Positions 48,301 to 55,579 of a stretch of DNA of 64,000 bases are shown piece after piece. The DNA is from JALORV01 sp963766365. Its GTDB lineage: Bacteria > Pseudomonadota > Gammaproteobacteria > Burkholderiales > Burkholderiaceae_F. Within the stretch, counting starts at the first letter, position 1; the number at the start of each line of letters is the position of its first letter. Below the pieces are notes generated by a model that saw only the letters and a list, made by a program, of their open reading frames with translations, made no database searches and was not told the origin of the DNA. The stretch spans positions 186,001-250,000 of the forward strand of contig CAVXZK010000005.1 in assembly GCA_963766365.1 (NCBI GenBank), read 5' to 3'. Position numbers and translations under genes: made by a program.

Positions 48301-48500
48301 AGAAGAGCCTGACGGTGAACATGGCCAAGGTGGCGGGCACCACGGCGCGGGCCTGGTGGTTCGACCCGGTCGCGGGCACGGCCACGTCGATCGGTGAGTT
48401 CGCCACCACCGGCACGCGCGTGTTCACACCGCCCGCCACCCAGGACTGGGTGCTGGTCATCGATAACGCCAGCCTCAACCTGCCGGCACCGGGGCAGTAG
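45303..48500 (+). CDS. Secreted lipoprotein: seven Ig-like repeats plus apiosidase-like (DUF4038) hydrolase domain
   Basis: Intact, 1,065 residues. A signal peptide ends in the lipobox VLAGC (Cys34). A Pro/Ala linker is followed by seven Ig-like repeats of about 80-85 residues (residues about 71-650), each with a conserved Cys pair in forms such as ATSCTASGGW and YTLTCTGAGG. Residues 651-1060 are the DUF4038/apiosidase-like TIM barrel: FLVVGDTPWSLFTGITKAEA, EDRRVRGFNAIIVNIIEHYF, NNIVWVMGGDWYVDA and FVYFEGYYENENG, with a C-terminal beta domain (ARAWWFDPVAGTATSIGEF, TQDWVLVIDNASLN). It probably hydrolyses a glycan at the cell surface. The TTG start at 45303 is tentative. The catalytic half is identical to that of the next gene. 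Confidence 0.82.
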   Translation: MISEDNLCKAGLANLARAAIGAALLAGAIVLAGCTGDDTAAASPSAAPPAAPAPAPAPGLAPTPTPAPPAVDLSVAPDTIQQTSAAILNWSSSNASACEAAGGWSGQRVLEGNESTGPLQSTTSYTLTCSGSGGIAGQTVTANVTQSASNPQGPSVTLSASPSTVNSGAATTLTWSSTDATSCLASGNWSGSKQTSGSASSGPLTSNASFALTCTGGGGSATQSVNVTVVPKTVTPLPTVTLTAAPTTVVAGGSTTLSWSTSNATSCTASGGWTGSRALSGTQSQAGLASITTYTLTCTGAGGSRSQSVTVNVTPVVPPPTLAISASPSAIMQGNGSTLSWSSTNATSCAASGDWTGSKATNGSQSTGLLNSVKTYSYTLSCTGAGGSITRTATVAVSATPPPPTVTLSANPAQVAQGGTSTLSWTSSNASSCVASGGWTGAKTTSGSQATAALGQTVTFTIACTGPGGTATKSTTVTVTPVTPAPTLSLTATPSSLSQGGSATLSWTSTNATSCTASGDWNGARATAGSQSTGAMTSARTYTYTLACSGAGGSATRTATVAVSALPRPTVSISATPGQVAQGGSATLNWSSTNATSCTASGGWSGAKATAGAQATAALSTTSTFVLTCSGAGGSASGSATVSVTVPPTSASFPLKVSADKRRLVDQGDRPFLVVGDTPWSLFTGITKAEAETYLEDRRVRGFNAIIVNIIEHYFNGPVNREGQAPFAKSGSVYDFSRPNEAYFAHVDYVLNLARSKGFLVLMTPAYLGYLGGQEGWWPEINSAVNTEAVMENYGRYLGNRYRGFNNIVWVMGGDWYVDATLAKTRAIVRGIQATDQPRIFTAHNFRYESGALYYNAEPWFTLNTTYSDCSSTPAHSIADYQRSTVRPFVYFEGYYENENGATARCLRSQAYWPVLLGATGSFFGNRPIWLFDSGWQTALNSVGARSMTLYRKLFLSRAWERLVPDSGILASGAGALGPDYAAAARVSDGSSVIVYTPIQKSLTVNMAKVAGTTARAWWFDPVAGTATSIGEFATTGTRVFTPPATQDWVLVIDNASLNLPAPGQ
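45513..47250 (+). repeat. Seven tandem Ig-like repeats within the coding sequence
   Basis: Seven imperfect units of about 240-260 bases each encode Ig-like domains. Starts are marked by VDLSVAP, VTLSASP, VTLTAAP, LAISASP, VTLSANP, LSLTATP and VSISATP. Units 5 to 7 are the most alike. The neighbouring paralogue has only one unit. Confidence 0.8.
47253..48481 (+). repeat. 1,229-bp direct repeat, copy 1
   Basis: This stretch matches 49037-50265 with a constant offset of 1,784 bases; every line I compared is the same and the encoded protein is identical. It covers the whole apiosidase-like domain and stops a few codons before the stop codon. The bases just outside differ. Confidence 0.9.
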
Positions 48501-48595
48501 CAGCTGGCGCGCGCCTACACTGCAGATGGTGTTCACTCGCGGTTGACGAAGTTCCGGTCCGGGCGATATGTCGGACGGACCCGCAGACGAGTGCC

Positions 48596-50284
48596 ATGAC
48601 AACGGGGCGAGCGCGAATGGAGCTGCTCTCGATACGGCTTTCGGCCGTGCTCGGCGCCTGCGTCGCTGCAGCCTCGATCGGCCTGGCCGGATGCTCGGGC
48701 GGCGGTGGATCCGATTCCCCGGCGGTAACGGTTCCGATAGCACCGCCGATAGCCCCTTCAGCGCCGGTAGTAAGCGTGGCGGCATCGCCGGCTGCTTTGG
48801 TGGAAGGCGGCTCGACGACACTCAGCTGGACATCGACCAATACAAGTTCCTGCGCTGCCAGTGGCGACTGGAGTGGCAGCAAGGCAACCGGGGGAAGCGA
48901 AGCGACGACCGCTCTTGCCACGCCGCGTACCTACACGTATGCGTTGACATGCAACGGCGCCGCGGGCTCGGCCAACGCCTCAGCAGCAGTACTGGTCACA
49001 GCGTCGTTGCCGACTCCGCCGTTGTCGCCGTCAGCAGCGTCCTTTCCGTTGAAGGTTTCGGCGGACAAGCGGCGGCTGGTGGATCAGGGTGACAGGCCGT
49101 TTTTGGTGGTGGGGGACACGCCGTGGTCGCTGTTTACGGGGATCACGAAGGCCGAGGCGGAGACGTATCTCGAGGATCGTCGTGTGCGGGGGTTCAACGC
49201 GATCATCGTCAACATCATTGAGCACTACTTCAATGGTCCGGTGAACCGTGAAGGGCAGGCGCCGTTTGCGAAGAGTGGCAGCGTGTATGACTTTTCGCGG
49301 CCGAACGAGGCGTACTTCGCGCATGTCGACTACGTGCTGAACCTGGCGCGCAGCAAGGGCTTCCTGGTGCTGATGACGCCGGCGTATCTCGGCTACCTTG
49401 GTGGGCAGGAGGGCTGGTGGCCGGAGATCAACAGCGCGGTGAACACCGAAGCGGTGATGGAGAACTACGGCCGCTATCTGGGCAACCGCTACCGCGGCTT
49501 CAACAACATCGTCTGGGTGATGGGCGGCGACTGGTACGTCGACGCGACGCTGGCGAAAACACGCGCGATCGTGCGCGGCATCCAGGCGACCGACCAGCCG
49601 CGGATCTTCACGGCGCACAACTTCCGCTACGAGTCCGGCGCGCTGTACTACAACGCCGAGCCGTGGTTCACGCTGAACACGACCTACTCGGACTGCTCGT
49701 CGACGCCGGCGCACTCGATTGCCGACTACCAGCGCTCGACGGTGCGGCCGTTCGTCTACTTCGAGGGCTACTACGAGAACGAGAACGGTGCGACCGCGCG
49801 CTGCCTGCGCAGCCAGGCCTACTGGCCGGTGCTGCTGGGCGCGACCGGCAGCTTCTTCGGCAACCGACCGATCTGGCTGTTCGACAGCGGCTGGCAGACC
49901 GCGCTGAACTCCGTCGGGGCGCGCAGCATGACGCTGTATCGGAAGCTGTTCCTGTCGCGGGCGTGGGAGCGGCTGGTGCCGGATTCGGGGATTCTGGCCA
50001 GCGGGGCGGGTGCGCTCGGACCCGACTATGCGGCGGCGGCGCGTGTGTCGGATGGTTCGAGCGTGATCGTCTACACGCCGATCCAGAAGAGCCTGACGGT
50101 GAACATGGCCAAGGTGGCGGGCACCACGGCGCGGGCCTGGTGGTTCGACCCGGTCGCGGGCACGGCCACGTCGATCGGTGAGTTCGCCACCACCGGCACG
50201 CGCGTGTTCACACCGCCCGCCACCCAGGACTGGGTGCTGGTCATCGATAACGCCAGCCTCAACCTCGCCGCACCTGGCGAATGA
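48596..50284 (+). CDS. Secreted lipoprotein: one Ig-like repeat plus apiosidase-like (DUF4038) hydrolase domain
   Basis: Intact, 562 residues (or 555 from the ATG at 48617). A signal peptide ends in the lipobox GLAGC (Cys33). One Ig-like repeat (about residues 58-140, SSCAASGDW to YALTCNGAAG) is followed by a catalytic domain identical in sequence to that of the preceding gene, apart from the last residues (NLAAPGE against NLPAPGQ). The N-terminal third has diverged normally, so the identity of the catalytic part points to gene conversion or a recent partial duplication. Function as for the preceding gene: a predicted surface glycoside hydrolase, perhaps acting on the EPS. Confidence 0.82.
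   Translation: MTTGRARMELLSIRLSAVLGACVAAASIGLAGCSGGGGSDSPAVTVPIAPPIAPSAPVVSVAASPAALVEGGSTTLSWTSTNTSSCAASGDWSGSKATGGSEATTALATPRTYTYALTCNGAAGSANASAAVLVTASLPTPPLSPSAASFPLKVSADKRRLVDQGDRPFLVVGDTPWSLFTGITKAEAETYLEDRRVRGFNAIIVNIIEHYFNGPVNREGQAPFAKSGSVYDFSRPNEAYFAHVDYVLNLARSKGFLVLMTPAYLGYLGGQEGWWPEINSAVNTEAVMENYGRYLGNRYRGFNNIVWVMGGDWYVDATLAKTRAIVRGIQATDQPRIFTAHNFRYESGALYYNAEPWFTLNTTYSDCSSTPAHSIADYQRSTVRPFVYFEGYYENENGATARCLRSQAYWPVLLGATGSFFGNRPIWLFDSGWQTALNSVGARSMTLYRKLFLSRAWERLVPDSGILASGAGALGPDYAAAARVSDGSSVIVYTPIQKSLTVNMAKVAGTTARAWWFDPVAGTATSIGEFATTGTRVFTPPATQDWVLVIDNASLNLAAPGE
49037..50265 (+). repeat. 1,229-bp direct repeat, copy 2
   Basis: Second copy of 47253-48481, in the same orientation and 555 bases after copy 1 ends. 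No transposase gene or terminal inverted repeats border it, so it is not an insertion sequence. Confidence 0.9.
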
Positions 50285-50304
50285 CGAACGTCAACTGGCG
50301 TTCG
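50285..50304 (+). terminator. Short hairpin immediately after the second hydrolase gene
   Basis: CGAACG (50285-50290) and CGTTCG (50299-50304) form a perfect six-pair stem with an 8-base loop directly after the TGA. No T-run follows. It may slow or end transcription between the hydrolase and the next glycosyltransferase. Confidence 0.3.
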
Positions 50305-50435
50305 CTCACCGTCGATCCAGTGAGGGAACGCAATCGGCGGTAGGACAGCGTGCGGTAAGCTTTCTGCAGATTTCCTTTTTGCCCAGTTGCAAGCCCGCAG
50401 TTCGGTAACTGTCTGATTCCGAGGCAAGTTCTCAA

Positions 50436-51629
50436 GTGTCGGCCTCCGTCATCGAGGTGCCCCCCACGCGTGCCGTCCCCCGGCGCGTGAGTGTCATCGT
50501 TCCGACCTTCAATCGTGCCGGGATGCTGGCGGAGTGCGTTGTGTCGCTGCTTGGCCAGACCGAGCCGCCGTTTGAAATCATCGTCGTCGACGACGGCTCG
50601 ACCGACGGGACGGCGGCAGTGGCTCGTATGTTCCCGCCACTGGTCCGTTACTTTCACAAGCCCAACGAAGGCAAGGCGACTGCGTTGAACTTTGCGCTGA
50701 CCCATGCGAGCGGCGACTGGGTCTGGTTTCTGGACGACGATGACGTGGCACTTCCGCGTTCGATAGAACAGCGCCTCGATGCGCTTGCTGCTGAGCCCGA
50801 TGCCGCGCTGGTAATCAGCCGCTTTTTGTGGGGCTCGAGCGATTCGTCGGGCCGTGTGACGGCGGGCGAGGCACTTCAGTGGCCGGACTTCACTGCCGCG
50901 GATTTCTATCCGAAGTTCCTGCGTTCGTGTTTCGCGCACCTGAACGGTGCCTTGGTCAGGCGAACCCGAATTGCCGAAGTGGGTGGGTTCAGAACGGACA
51001 TACTGACCTCGGAGGACTATGACTTCACGCTTCGCGTCGCGCGGGGCCAGCGGATCGCGATCTGCGATGCGCCGTCGTTCATCTTTCGCCAGCACCATGG
51101 AACGAGGGGACCGCAGGGCCAGCAGTATTTGGCCTCAGAGCGCCTGAGGAAGTTTGCCGACGGTGATGCGGAGATTGGCCGATGGATACGCGGGAATCAT
51201 TCGCTCGGCGAGTACCTCGGACTCTCGCCCGAGCAGAAACTCGACGTGCGAGATGTTCGGGACGCGCTGCTGGCCCGGCTGCAGGTCATGGCGGGCAAGG
51301 GCCTGATTGCCGAGGTGGCCGAAGACGCCGTGGCGCTGTCGGCCGCCATGGACAGCGCCGGAGCCCGGCTCGACAGGGTAGCCGCCGACTCGATCAAGAG
51401 TGCGATCCAGGAGCGCTATCTGGCGATCCGCATGACCGAAGCTCCGGCCGAGGCCTTCAGGCTCTTCGCACCCTTGCGCCGCGGCCGGGCGGGGCGTTCG
51501 ATGCTGGGCGTGATGGCAAGGGCAATTATCGGTCTGGCGTGGTGGCAGCAGACGAAGGCTGCCGAAAAGGTTCGTCTTGCTGGCTTGGCGCTTCGACTTA
51601 AGTGGCTGGTGCCCTCTGGCGCGCCTTGA
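50436..51629 (+). CDS. Glycosyltransferase family 2 (paralogue of 43812-45002)
   Basis: Intact, 397 residues. GT-A motifs are VSVIVPTFNRAGMLAECVVS, IIVVDDGSTDGTAAVARMFP and the metal site VWFLDDDDVALPRSIEQRLD. The helical C-terminal half is shared with the protein at 43812 (LQVMAGKGLIAEVAEDAVAL and VMARAIIGLAWWQQ). The GTG start at 50436 has GAGG about 10 bases upstream. The two enzymes may add related sugars. Confidence 0.82.
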   Translation: MSASVIEVPPTRAVPRRVSVIVPTFNRAGMLAECVVSLLGQTEPPFEIIVVDDGSTDGTAAVARMFPPLVRYFHKPNEGKATALNFALTHASGDWVWFLDDDDVALPRSIEQRLDALAAEPDAALVISRFLWGSSDSSGRVTAGEALQWPDFTAADFYPKFLRSCFAHLNGALVRRTRIAEVGGFRTDILTSEDYDFTLRVARGQRIAICDAPSFIFRQHHGTRGPQGQQYLASERLRKFADGDAEIGRWIRGNHSLGEYLGLSPEQKLDVRDVRDALLARLQVMAGKGLIAEVAEDAVALSAAMDSAGARLDRVAADSIKSAIQERYLAIRMTEAPAEAFRLFAPLRRGRAGRSMLGVMARAIIGLAWWQQTKAAEKVRLAGLALRLKWLVPSGAP

Positions 51630-51671
51630 AGCCATGGCGGGACAAACGGCGCCGCCCGTGAATTCCGGGGG

Positions 51672-52736
51672 GTGGAGTTGCGCCTAGTGGTTACCGGTAC
51701 CGACGGGTACATCGGCTGTCGCCTCGCTCCGGTGCTGGCTGCCCGGGGTCATCATGTCACCGGGCTGGATACCGGCTTCTATCGCGACGGCTGGATGTAT
51801 ACGGATGCGGCGGCGCGAGGGCTGCAGATGTCGACAATGCGCAAGGACCTGCGCCAGCTCGGGCCATGCGACTTCGAAGGGGTGGACGCCGTACTGCACC
51901 TCGCTGAACTCTCGAACGATCCGCTGGGAGAGAACAAGCCCGAGGTCACGTACGAGATCAATCACATCGGATCGGTCCGCATCGCCGAACTGGCCAAGTC
52001 GGCCGGGGTCCGTCGCTTCGTCTACGCCTCCTCCTGTAGCGTCTACGGGGTAGGAACCGGCGACTTCCTCGACGAGACATCGGCGGTGAATCCGCAGACG
52101 GCCTACGCCCGCTGCAAGGTGATGGTCGAGCGCGACGTGGCACGGCTCGCAGACGACCGGTTCTGCGTCGTGTTCCTGCGCAATTCCACGGCCTACGGGC
52201 CGTCGCCGCGCATGCGCTTCGACATCGTTCTCAACGACCTGTGCGCGCGAGCTCACACGACTCAGCACATCGTGCTGACCAGTGACGGGACGCCGTGGCG
52301 CCCACTGGTTCATGTCGAGGACATCTGCCACGCCTTCGCGTGCGCGCTCGAGGCGCCGGCCGAGATGGTCAACCGGGAAGTCTTCAACGTCGGCTCGACG
52401 GCTGAGAATTACCGCGTCCGCGAACTGGCCGAAATCGTTGCCGACGAGTTTGCAGGATGCGATGTGAGCGTCGGCCCGAGTGGCGGAGACAATCGGAGCT
52501 ATCGAGTGTCCTTTGACAAGATCGCGACCCGCCTGCCCGGGTTTGCGTGCCATTGGACGGCGCGGGCCGGGGCGGCCGAGCTGCATCGTTTGTTCAAGCG
52601 CATCGAGTTCGACGAAGCTACTCACCAGTTTCGTGCGTACACCCGCCTCAAGCAGCTGCGCTACCTGTCGCGGACCGGCCAGATCGACGACCGGTTCTTC
52701 TGGGTGGGTGAGCCTGCCGTATCGTCTGTAGCCTGA
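51672..52736 (+). CDS. NAD-dependent sugar epimerase/dehydratase (extended SDR)
   Basis: Intact, 354 residues. The nucleotide-binding loop is VVTGTDGYIGCRLAPVL (Gly9 to Gly15). The catalytic set is in YASSCSVYG (Ser) and TAYARCKVMVE (Tyr145, Lys149). It would oxidise, dehydrate or epimerise a nucleotide sugar. The GTG at 51672 is 42 bases after the upstream gene; a TTG at 51678 is another option. It opens a nine-gene same-strand run to 61648. Its position with a cytidylyltransferase-like gene suggests a CDP-sugar, but a TDP- or UDP-sugar is possible. Confidence 0.8.
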   Translation: MELRLVVTGTDGYIGCRLAPVLAARGHHVTGLDTGFYRDGWMYTDAAARGLQMSTMRKDLRQLGPCDFEGVDAVLHLAELSNDPLGENKPEVTYEINHIGSVRIAELAKSAGVRRFVYASSCSVYGVGTGDFLDETSAVNPQTAYARCKVMVERDVARLADDRFCVVFLRNSTAYGPSPRMRFDIVLNDLCARAHTTQHIVLTSDGTPWRPLVHVEDICHAFACALEAPAEMVNREVFNVGSTAENYRVRELAEIVADEFAGCDVSVGPSGGDNRSYRVSFDKIATRLPGFACHWTARAGAAELHRLFKRIEFDEATHQFRAYTRLKQLRYLSRTGQIDDRFFWVGEPAVSSVA

Positions 52737-52804
52737 GACCCGCGCGTCCGGGCCTGTGCTGCAGCGACGAATCCGACGAGCCCATTCACGAGAAGCGATA
52801 TCCG

Positions 52805-53386
52805 ATGCGTTTCAGCGAATGCAGCCTTGCCGGTGTCTTCCGGGTGGAAGCCGAGCCACAGCTTGATGCCCGCGGCAGCTTCGCCCGACTGCATTGCGAG
52901 CGGGAGTTCGGGCAACAGGGCCTGGCCGCGCGCATGGTGCAGACGAGTCTTTCGCGATCGATGGCCCGGGGCACTGTCCGCGGCATGCATTTCCAGTGGC
53001 CGCCGGCGCGGGAGTGCAAGCTGGTGCGTTGTCTCCGCGGCCGCATCTTCGACGCTGTGATCGACCTGCGGCCCGCCTCAGCGACGTTCGGGCAGCACAT
53101 CTTCATGGAACTGAGCGCGACCGAGCAGGCCGCCCTGTTCATCCCGCCCGGACTGGCGCACGGCTTCCAGACGCTCGAGGACGAGTGCGAGGTGCTCTAT
53201 CAGATGACCGATTACTACGCGCAGGAACTGTCGGGGGGCGTGCGCTGGGACGATCCGGCATTCGGCATCGCCTGGCCCTTGCCGTGCAGTGCCGTCAATG
53301 AGCGCGACGCTGCGTTTGCGGATTTCAATGCGGCGCAGTTTGCCCGCGACGTCGCGGAACGTGGCGGTTGGGCGGGCGCATCGTGA
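52805..53386 (+). CDS. dTDP-4-dehydrorhamnose 3,5-epimerase-like (RmlC family) protein
   Basis: Intact, 193 residues, the normal length for RmlC. Cupin-fold motifs are RGTVRGMHFQWPP (catalytic His62), KLVRCLRGRIFDAVIDLR, FIPPGLAHGFQTLEDECEVL (His119) and the Tyr-containing YQMTDYYAQE. It would epimerise a 4-keto sugar nucleotide next to the keto group. No RmlA, RmlB or RmlD is present, so it probably serves a pathway other than rhamnose. Its stop overlaps the next GTG. Confidence 0.8.
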   Translation: MRFSECSLAGVFRVEAEPQLDARGSFARLHCEREFGQQGLAARMVQTSLSRSMARGTVRGMHFQWPPARECKLVRCLRGRIFDAVIDLRPASATFGQHIFMELSATEQAALFIPPGLAHGFQTLEDECEVLYQMTDYYAQELSGGVRWDDPAFGIAWPLPCSAVNERDAAFADFNAAQFARDVAERGGWAGAS

Positions 53387-54702
53387 CGAGCCTGTTTGCG
53401 GAGCTGGGTTCTATCGAGGCGGCGTTGCCGCTGGCGCGGCGGACACTGGAACTGGTCGGTGAGATCTACCCGCTCTGCCGCAGTATCACGGGCAACGGTG
53501 TAAGGACCACCCTCGAGCGCATAGGGCGGACGCTGCCGCTCAAGGTCTCGGAGGTTCCTACTGGCACGTCCGTATTCGACTGGAATATCCCGCCGGAATG
53601 GAACATCCGCGACGCTTACATCGCCGACGCGACAGGGCGGCGGCTGGTTGATTTCCAGGCTCACGCGCTGCACGTGGTCGGCTATTCCGTGCCGGTGCGC
53701 GCCCGCATGTCGCTCCACGACCTGCGACCGCACCTGCACACGCTGCCGCAACGACCGGACTGGATTCCTTACCGCACCAGCTACTACCGCGAAACCTGGG
53801 GCTTCTGCCTGGCGCACCGTGAGCTGATGAGCTGGCCGGAGGCCGAGTACGAAGTAGTGATAGACGCGGACCTCAAGCCCGGCAGTCTGACCTACGCCGA
53901 ATGCCTTGTGCGGGGCGAGAGCGACCGAGAGATCCTCGTTTACACACATACGTGCCACCCGGCGCTCGCCAACGACAATGCGAGCGGCATCGCGGTCGCC
54001 GCCATGCTGGCCGAGGAAGCCCTCAAATCTCGGCCGAATCTGTCGTATCGCTTCATCTTCGCGCCCGGCACAATCGGATCGATTGCCTGGCTTGCCCGCA
54101 ACGAGTCTCGACTTCCGCGAGTGCGCGGCGGGCTGACGATCGGCCTGCTTGGTGACCGCGGGCCGCTGACATTCAAGCGCAGCCGGCGCAGCACGAGCGA
54201 GATCGACCTGATCGCCGCGCAGGCGGTGCGTGAACTGGAACCGAATGCGAAGGTGCTGGACTTCACGCCCTATGGCTACGACGAACGCCAGTTCTGTTCC
54301 CCGGGCATCGATCTGCCGGTGGGTCGACTCACGCGTTCACCGAACGGCGCGTATCCCGAATACCACACGTCCGCGGACAATCCTGGACTGCTCGACGAGG
54401 GCGCGCTGGCGCAGTCGATCCTTGCCATTGCCACGATCCTCAGTCGCCTCGACAGCAACCGCCTGTACCGCAACCGTAGCCCGAAGGGCGAGCCAAGGCT
54501 CGGAAAGCGCGGGCTGTTTCGCAGCATGGGCGGGGTCGGCCCGGGCGATTTCGAGCACGCAATGCTATGGTTGCTCAGCCTTGCCGATGGAGCGCACGGG
54601 TTACGGGATACTCAGGCCGCATCCGGCTTGCCAATCGAGCTGTTGCAGCGCGCGGCGCAAGCACTGGTCGAGGCGGACCTGCTCGAAGAAGTGCAGGCCT
54701 GA
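53383..54702 (+). CDS. DUF4910/DUF2172 aminopeptidase-like protein
   Basis: Intact, about 439 residues from the GTG at 53383, which overlaps the previous stop (GTGA). Family features are EIYPLCRSITGNGVRTTLER, DWNIPPEWNIRDAYIADATG, and the M28-like zinc site in VYTHTCHPALANDNASGIAV (His-x-Cys-His and Asp). A C-terminal winged-helix-like part follows (GDFEHAMLWLLSLADGAHGL). There is no signal peptide, so it works in the cytoplasm. Members recur in polysaccharide loci, and a role in hydrolysing an amide of a sugar or amino-acid group is plausible. The true reaction is unknown. Confidence 0.8.
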   Translation: MTSLFAELGSIEAALPLARRTLELVGEIYPLCRSITGNGVRTTLERIGRTLPLKVSEVPTGTSVFDWNIPPEWNIRDAYIADATGRRLVDFQAHALHVVGYSVPVRARMSLHDLRPHLHTLPQRPDWIPYRTSYYRETWGFCLAHRELMSWPEAEYEVVIDADLKPGSLTYAECLVRGESDREILVYTHTCHPALANDNASGIAVAAMLAEEALKSRPNLSYRFIFAPGTIGSIAWLARNESRLPRVRGGLTIGLLGDRGPLTFKRSRRSTSEIDLIAAQAVRELEPNAKVLDFTPYGYDERQFCSPGIDLPVGRLTRSPNGAYPEYHTSADNPGLLDEGALAQSILAIATILSRLDSNRLYRNRSPKGEPRLGKRGLFRSMGGVGPGDFEHAMLWLLSLADGAHGLRDTQAASGLPIELLQRAAQALVEADLLEEVQA

Positions 54703-54777
54703 AGGGACGGGCCAAGGACATTGCCCGGGTGAGTCGGAGAACAACGGCGTGAGGGACGCCGGCGCGCAACGAGGAAC

Positions 54778-55566
54778 ATGAAGGTCGTACTTTTCTGCGG
54801 CGGCATGGGCACGCGCCTGCGCGAGCACTCGGACACGATTCCGAAGCCGCTCGTCAACGTCGGCCTGCGGCCGATCCTGTGGCACCTGATGCGCTACTAC
54901 GCGCACTTCGGCCACAAGGACTTCATCCTCTGCCTCGGCTACCGGGGCGACCTGATCCGCGACTACTTTCTCAAGTACAACGAGTGCATGTCGAACGACT
55001 TCACGCTGAGCGAAGGCGGCCGGACGATCGAGCTGCACTCGACCGACATCCAGGACTGGCGCATTACGTTCGTGGACACGGGCCTGCATTCGAACATCGG
55101 GCAGCGCCTGCTGCGCGTTCGCGAGTACCTGAAGGGGGAGGATGTGTTCCTCGCCAACTACGCAGACGGTCTTTCGGACCTGCCCTTGGACGAGCACATC
55201 GCAGATTTTCGCCGTAAGGGTGCCGTGGCGAGCTTCGTAGCGGTTCGTTCCTGGCAATCGTTCCACACGGTCCACTCCAGCCCGGACGGCTATGCAACGG
55301 CGCTGGGGCCGATCGACAACGCCGATCTCCTCATCAACGGTGGTTTCTTCGTGATGAACGAGTCCGTCTTCGACGTGATAGAGGAAGGGGAGGAACTGGT
55401 CGAACAGCCGTTCCAGCGGCTGATCGAGCGGCGCCAACTAGGCGTCTACCGCTACCACGGGTTCTGGCGCTCGATGGACACCTTCAAGGACAAGATCACC
55501 CTCGACCGCATGGAGGCGCGGGGGGATTGCCCTTGGATGCTGTGGAACAAGCCGCGGGCGGAGTAG
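54778..55566 (+). CDS. Glucose-1-phosphate cytidylyltransferase-like nucleotidyltransferase (RfbF family)
   Basis: Intact, 262 residues, with GAGG before the ATG. It opens MKVVLFCGGMGTRLREHSDT with the nucleotide-binding GGxGTR loop and the Lys of IPKPLVNVGLRPILWH. Features typical of RfbF are the region FILCLGYRGDLIRDYFLKYN, NYADGLSDLPLDEHI, LINGGFFVMNESVFDVIEEG and the end HGFWRSMDTFKDKI. It would make CDP-glucose or a related nucleotide sugar. No CDP-glucose 4,6-dehydratase clearly accompanies it unless the SDR at 51672 fills that role. Confidence 0.82.
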   Translation: MKVVLFCGGMGTRLREHSDTIPKPLVNVGLRPILWHLMRYYAHFGHKDFILCLGYRGDLIRDYFLKYNECMSNDFTLSEGGRTIELHSTDIQDWRITFVDTGLHSNIGQRLLRVREYLKGEDVFLANYADGLSDLPLDEHIADFRRKGAVASFVAVRSWQSFHTVHSSPDGYATALGPIDNADLLINGGFFVMNESVFDVIEEGEELVEQPFQRLIERRQLGVYRYHGFWRSMDTFKDKITLDRMEARGDCPWMLWNKPRAE

Positions 55567-55579
55567 GCGGGAGCGGCGC

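Noticed and set aside
48543..48575. Sigma-70 promoter (TTGACG with a TATGTC-like -10) before the second hydrolase gene
   Set aside because: The -10 match is only three of six bases, too weak to list.
47217..48821. A 534-codon minus-strand open frame opposite the first secreted hydrolase
   Set aside because: It is antisense to a protein with clear domains, its product is Arg-rich with no motif, and it recurs in truncated form opposite the identical second copy. High GC content explains it.
47253..50265. Insertion sequence or transposon as the cause of the 1.2-kb direct repeat
   Set aside because: No transposase, terminal inverted repeats or target-site duplications are seen; the repeat is exactly the catalytic part of a coding sequence.
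50358..50380. Sigma-54-like GG-N10-GC element before the second family-2 glycosyltransferase
   Set aside because: Only the GG, GC and a few flanking bases match; in GC-rich DNA this is expected by chance.
52805..53386. Part of a dTDP-rhamnose operon
   Set aside because: No rmlA, rmlB or rmlD partner is found in the window; the nucleotidyltransferase nearby is RfbF-like.
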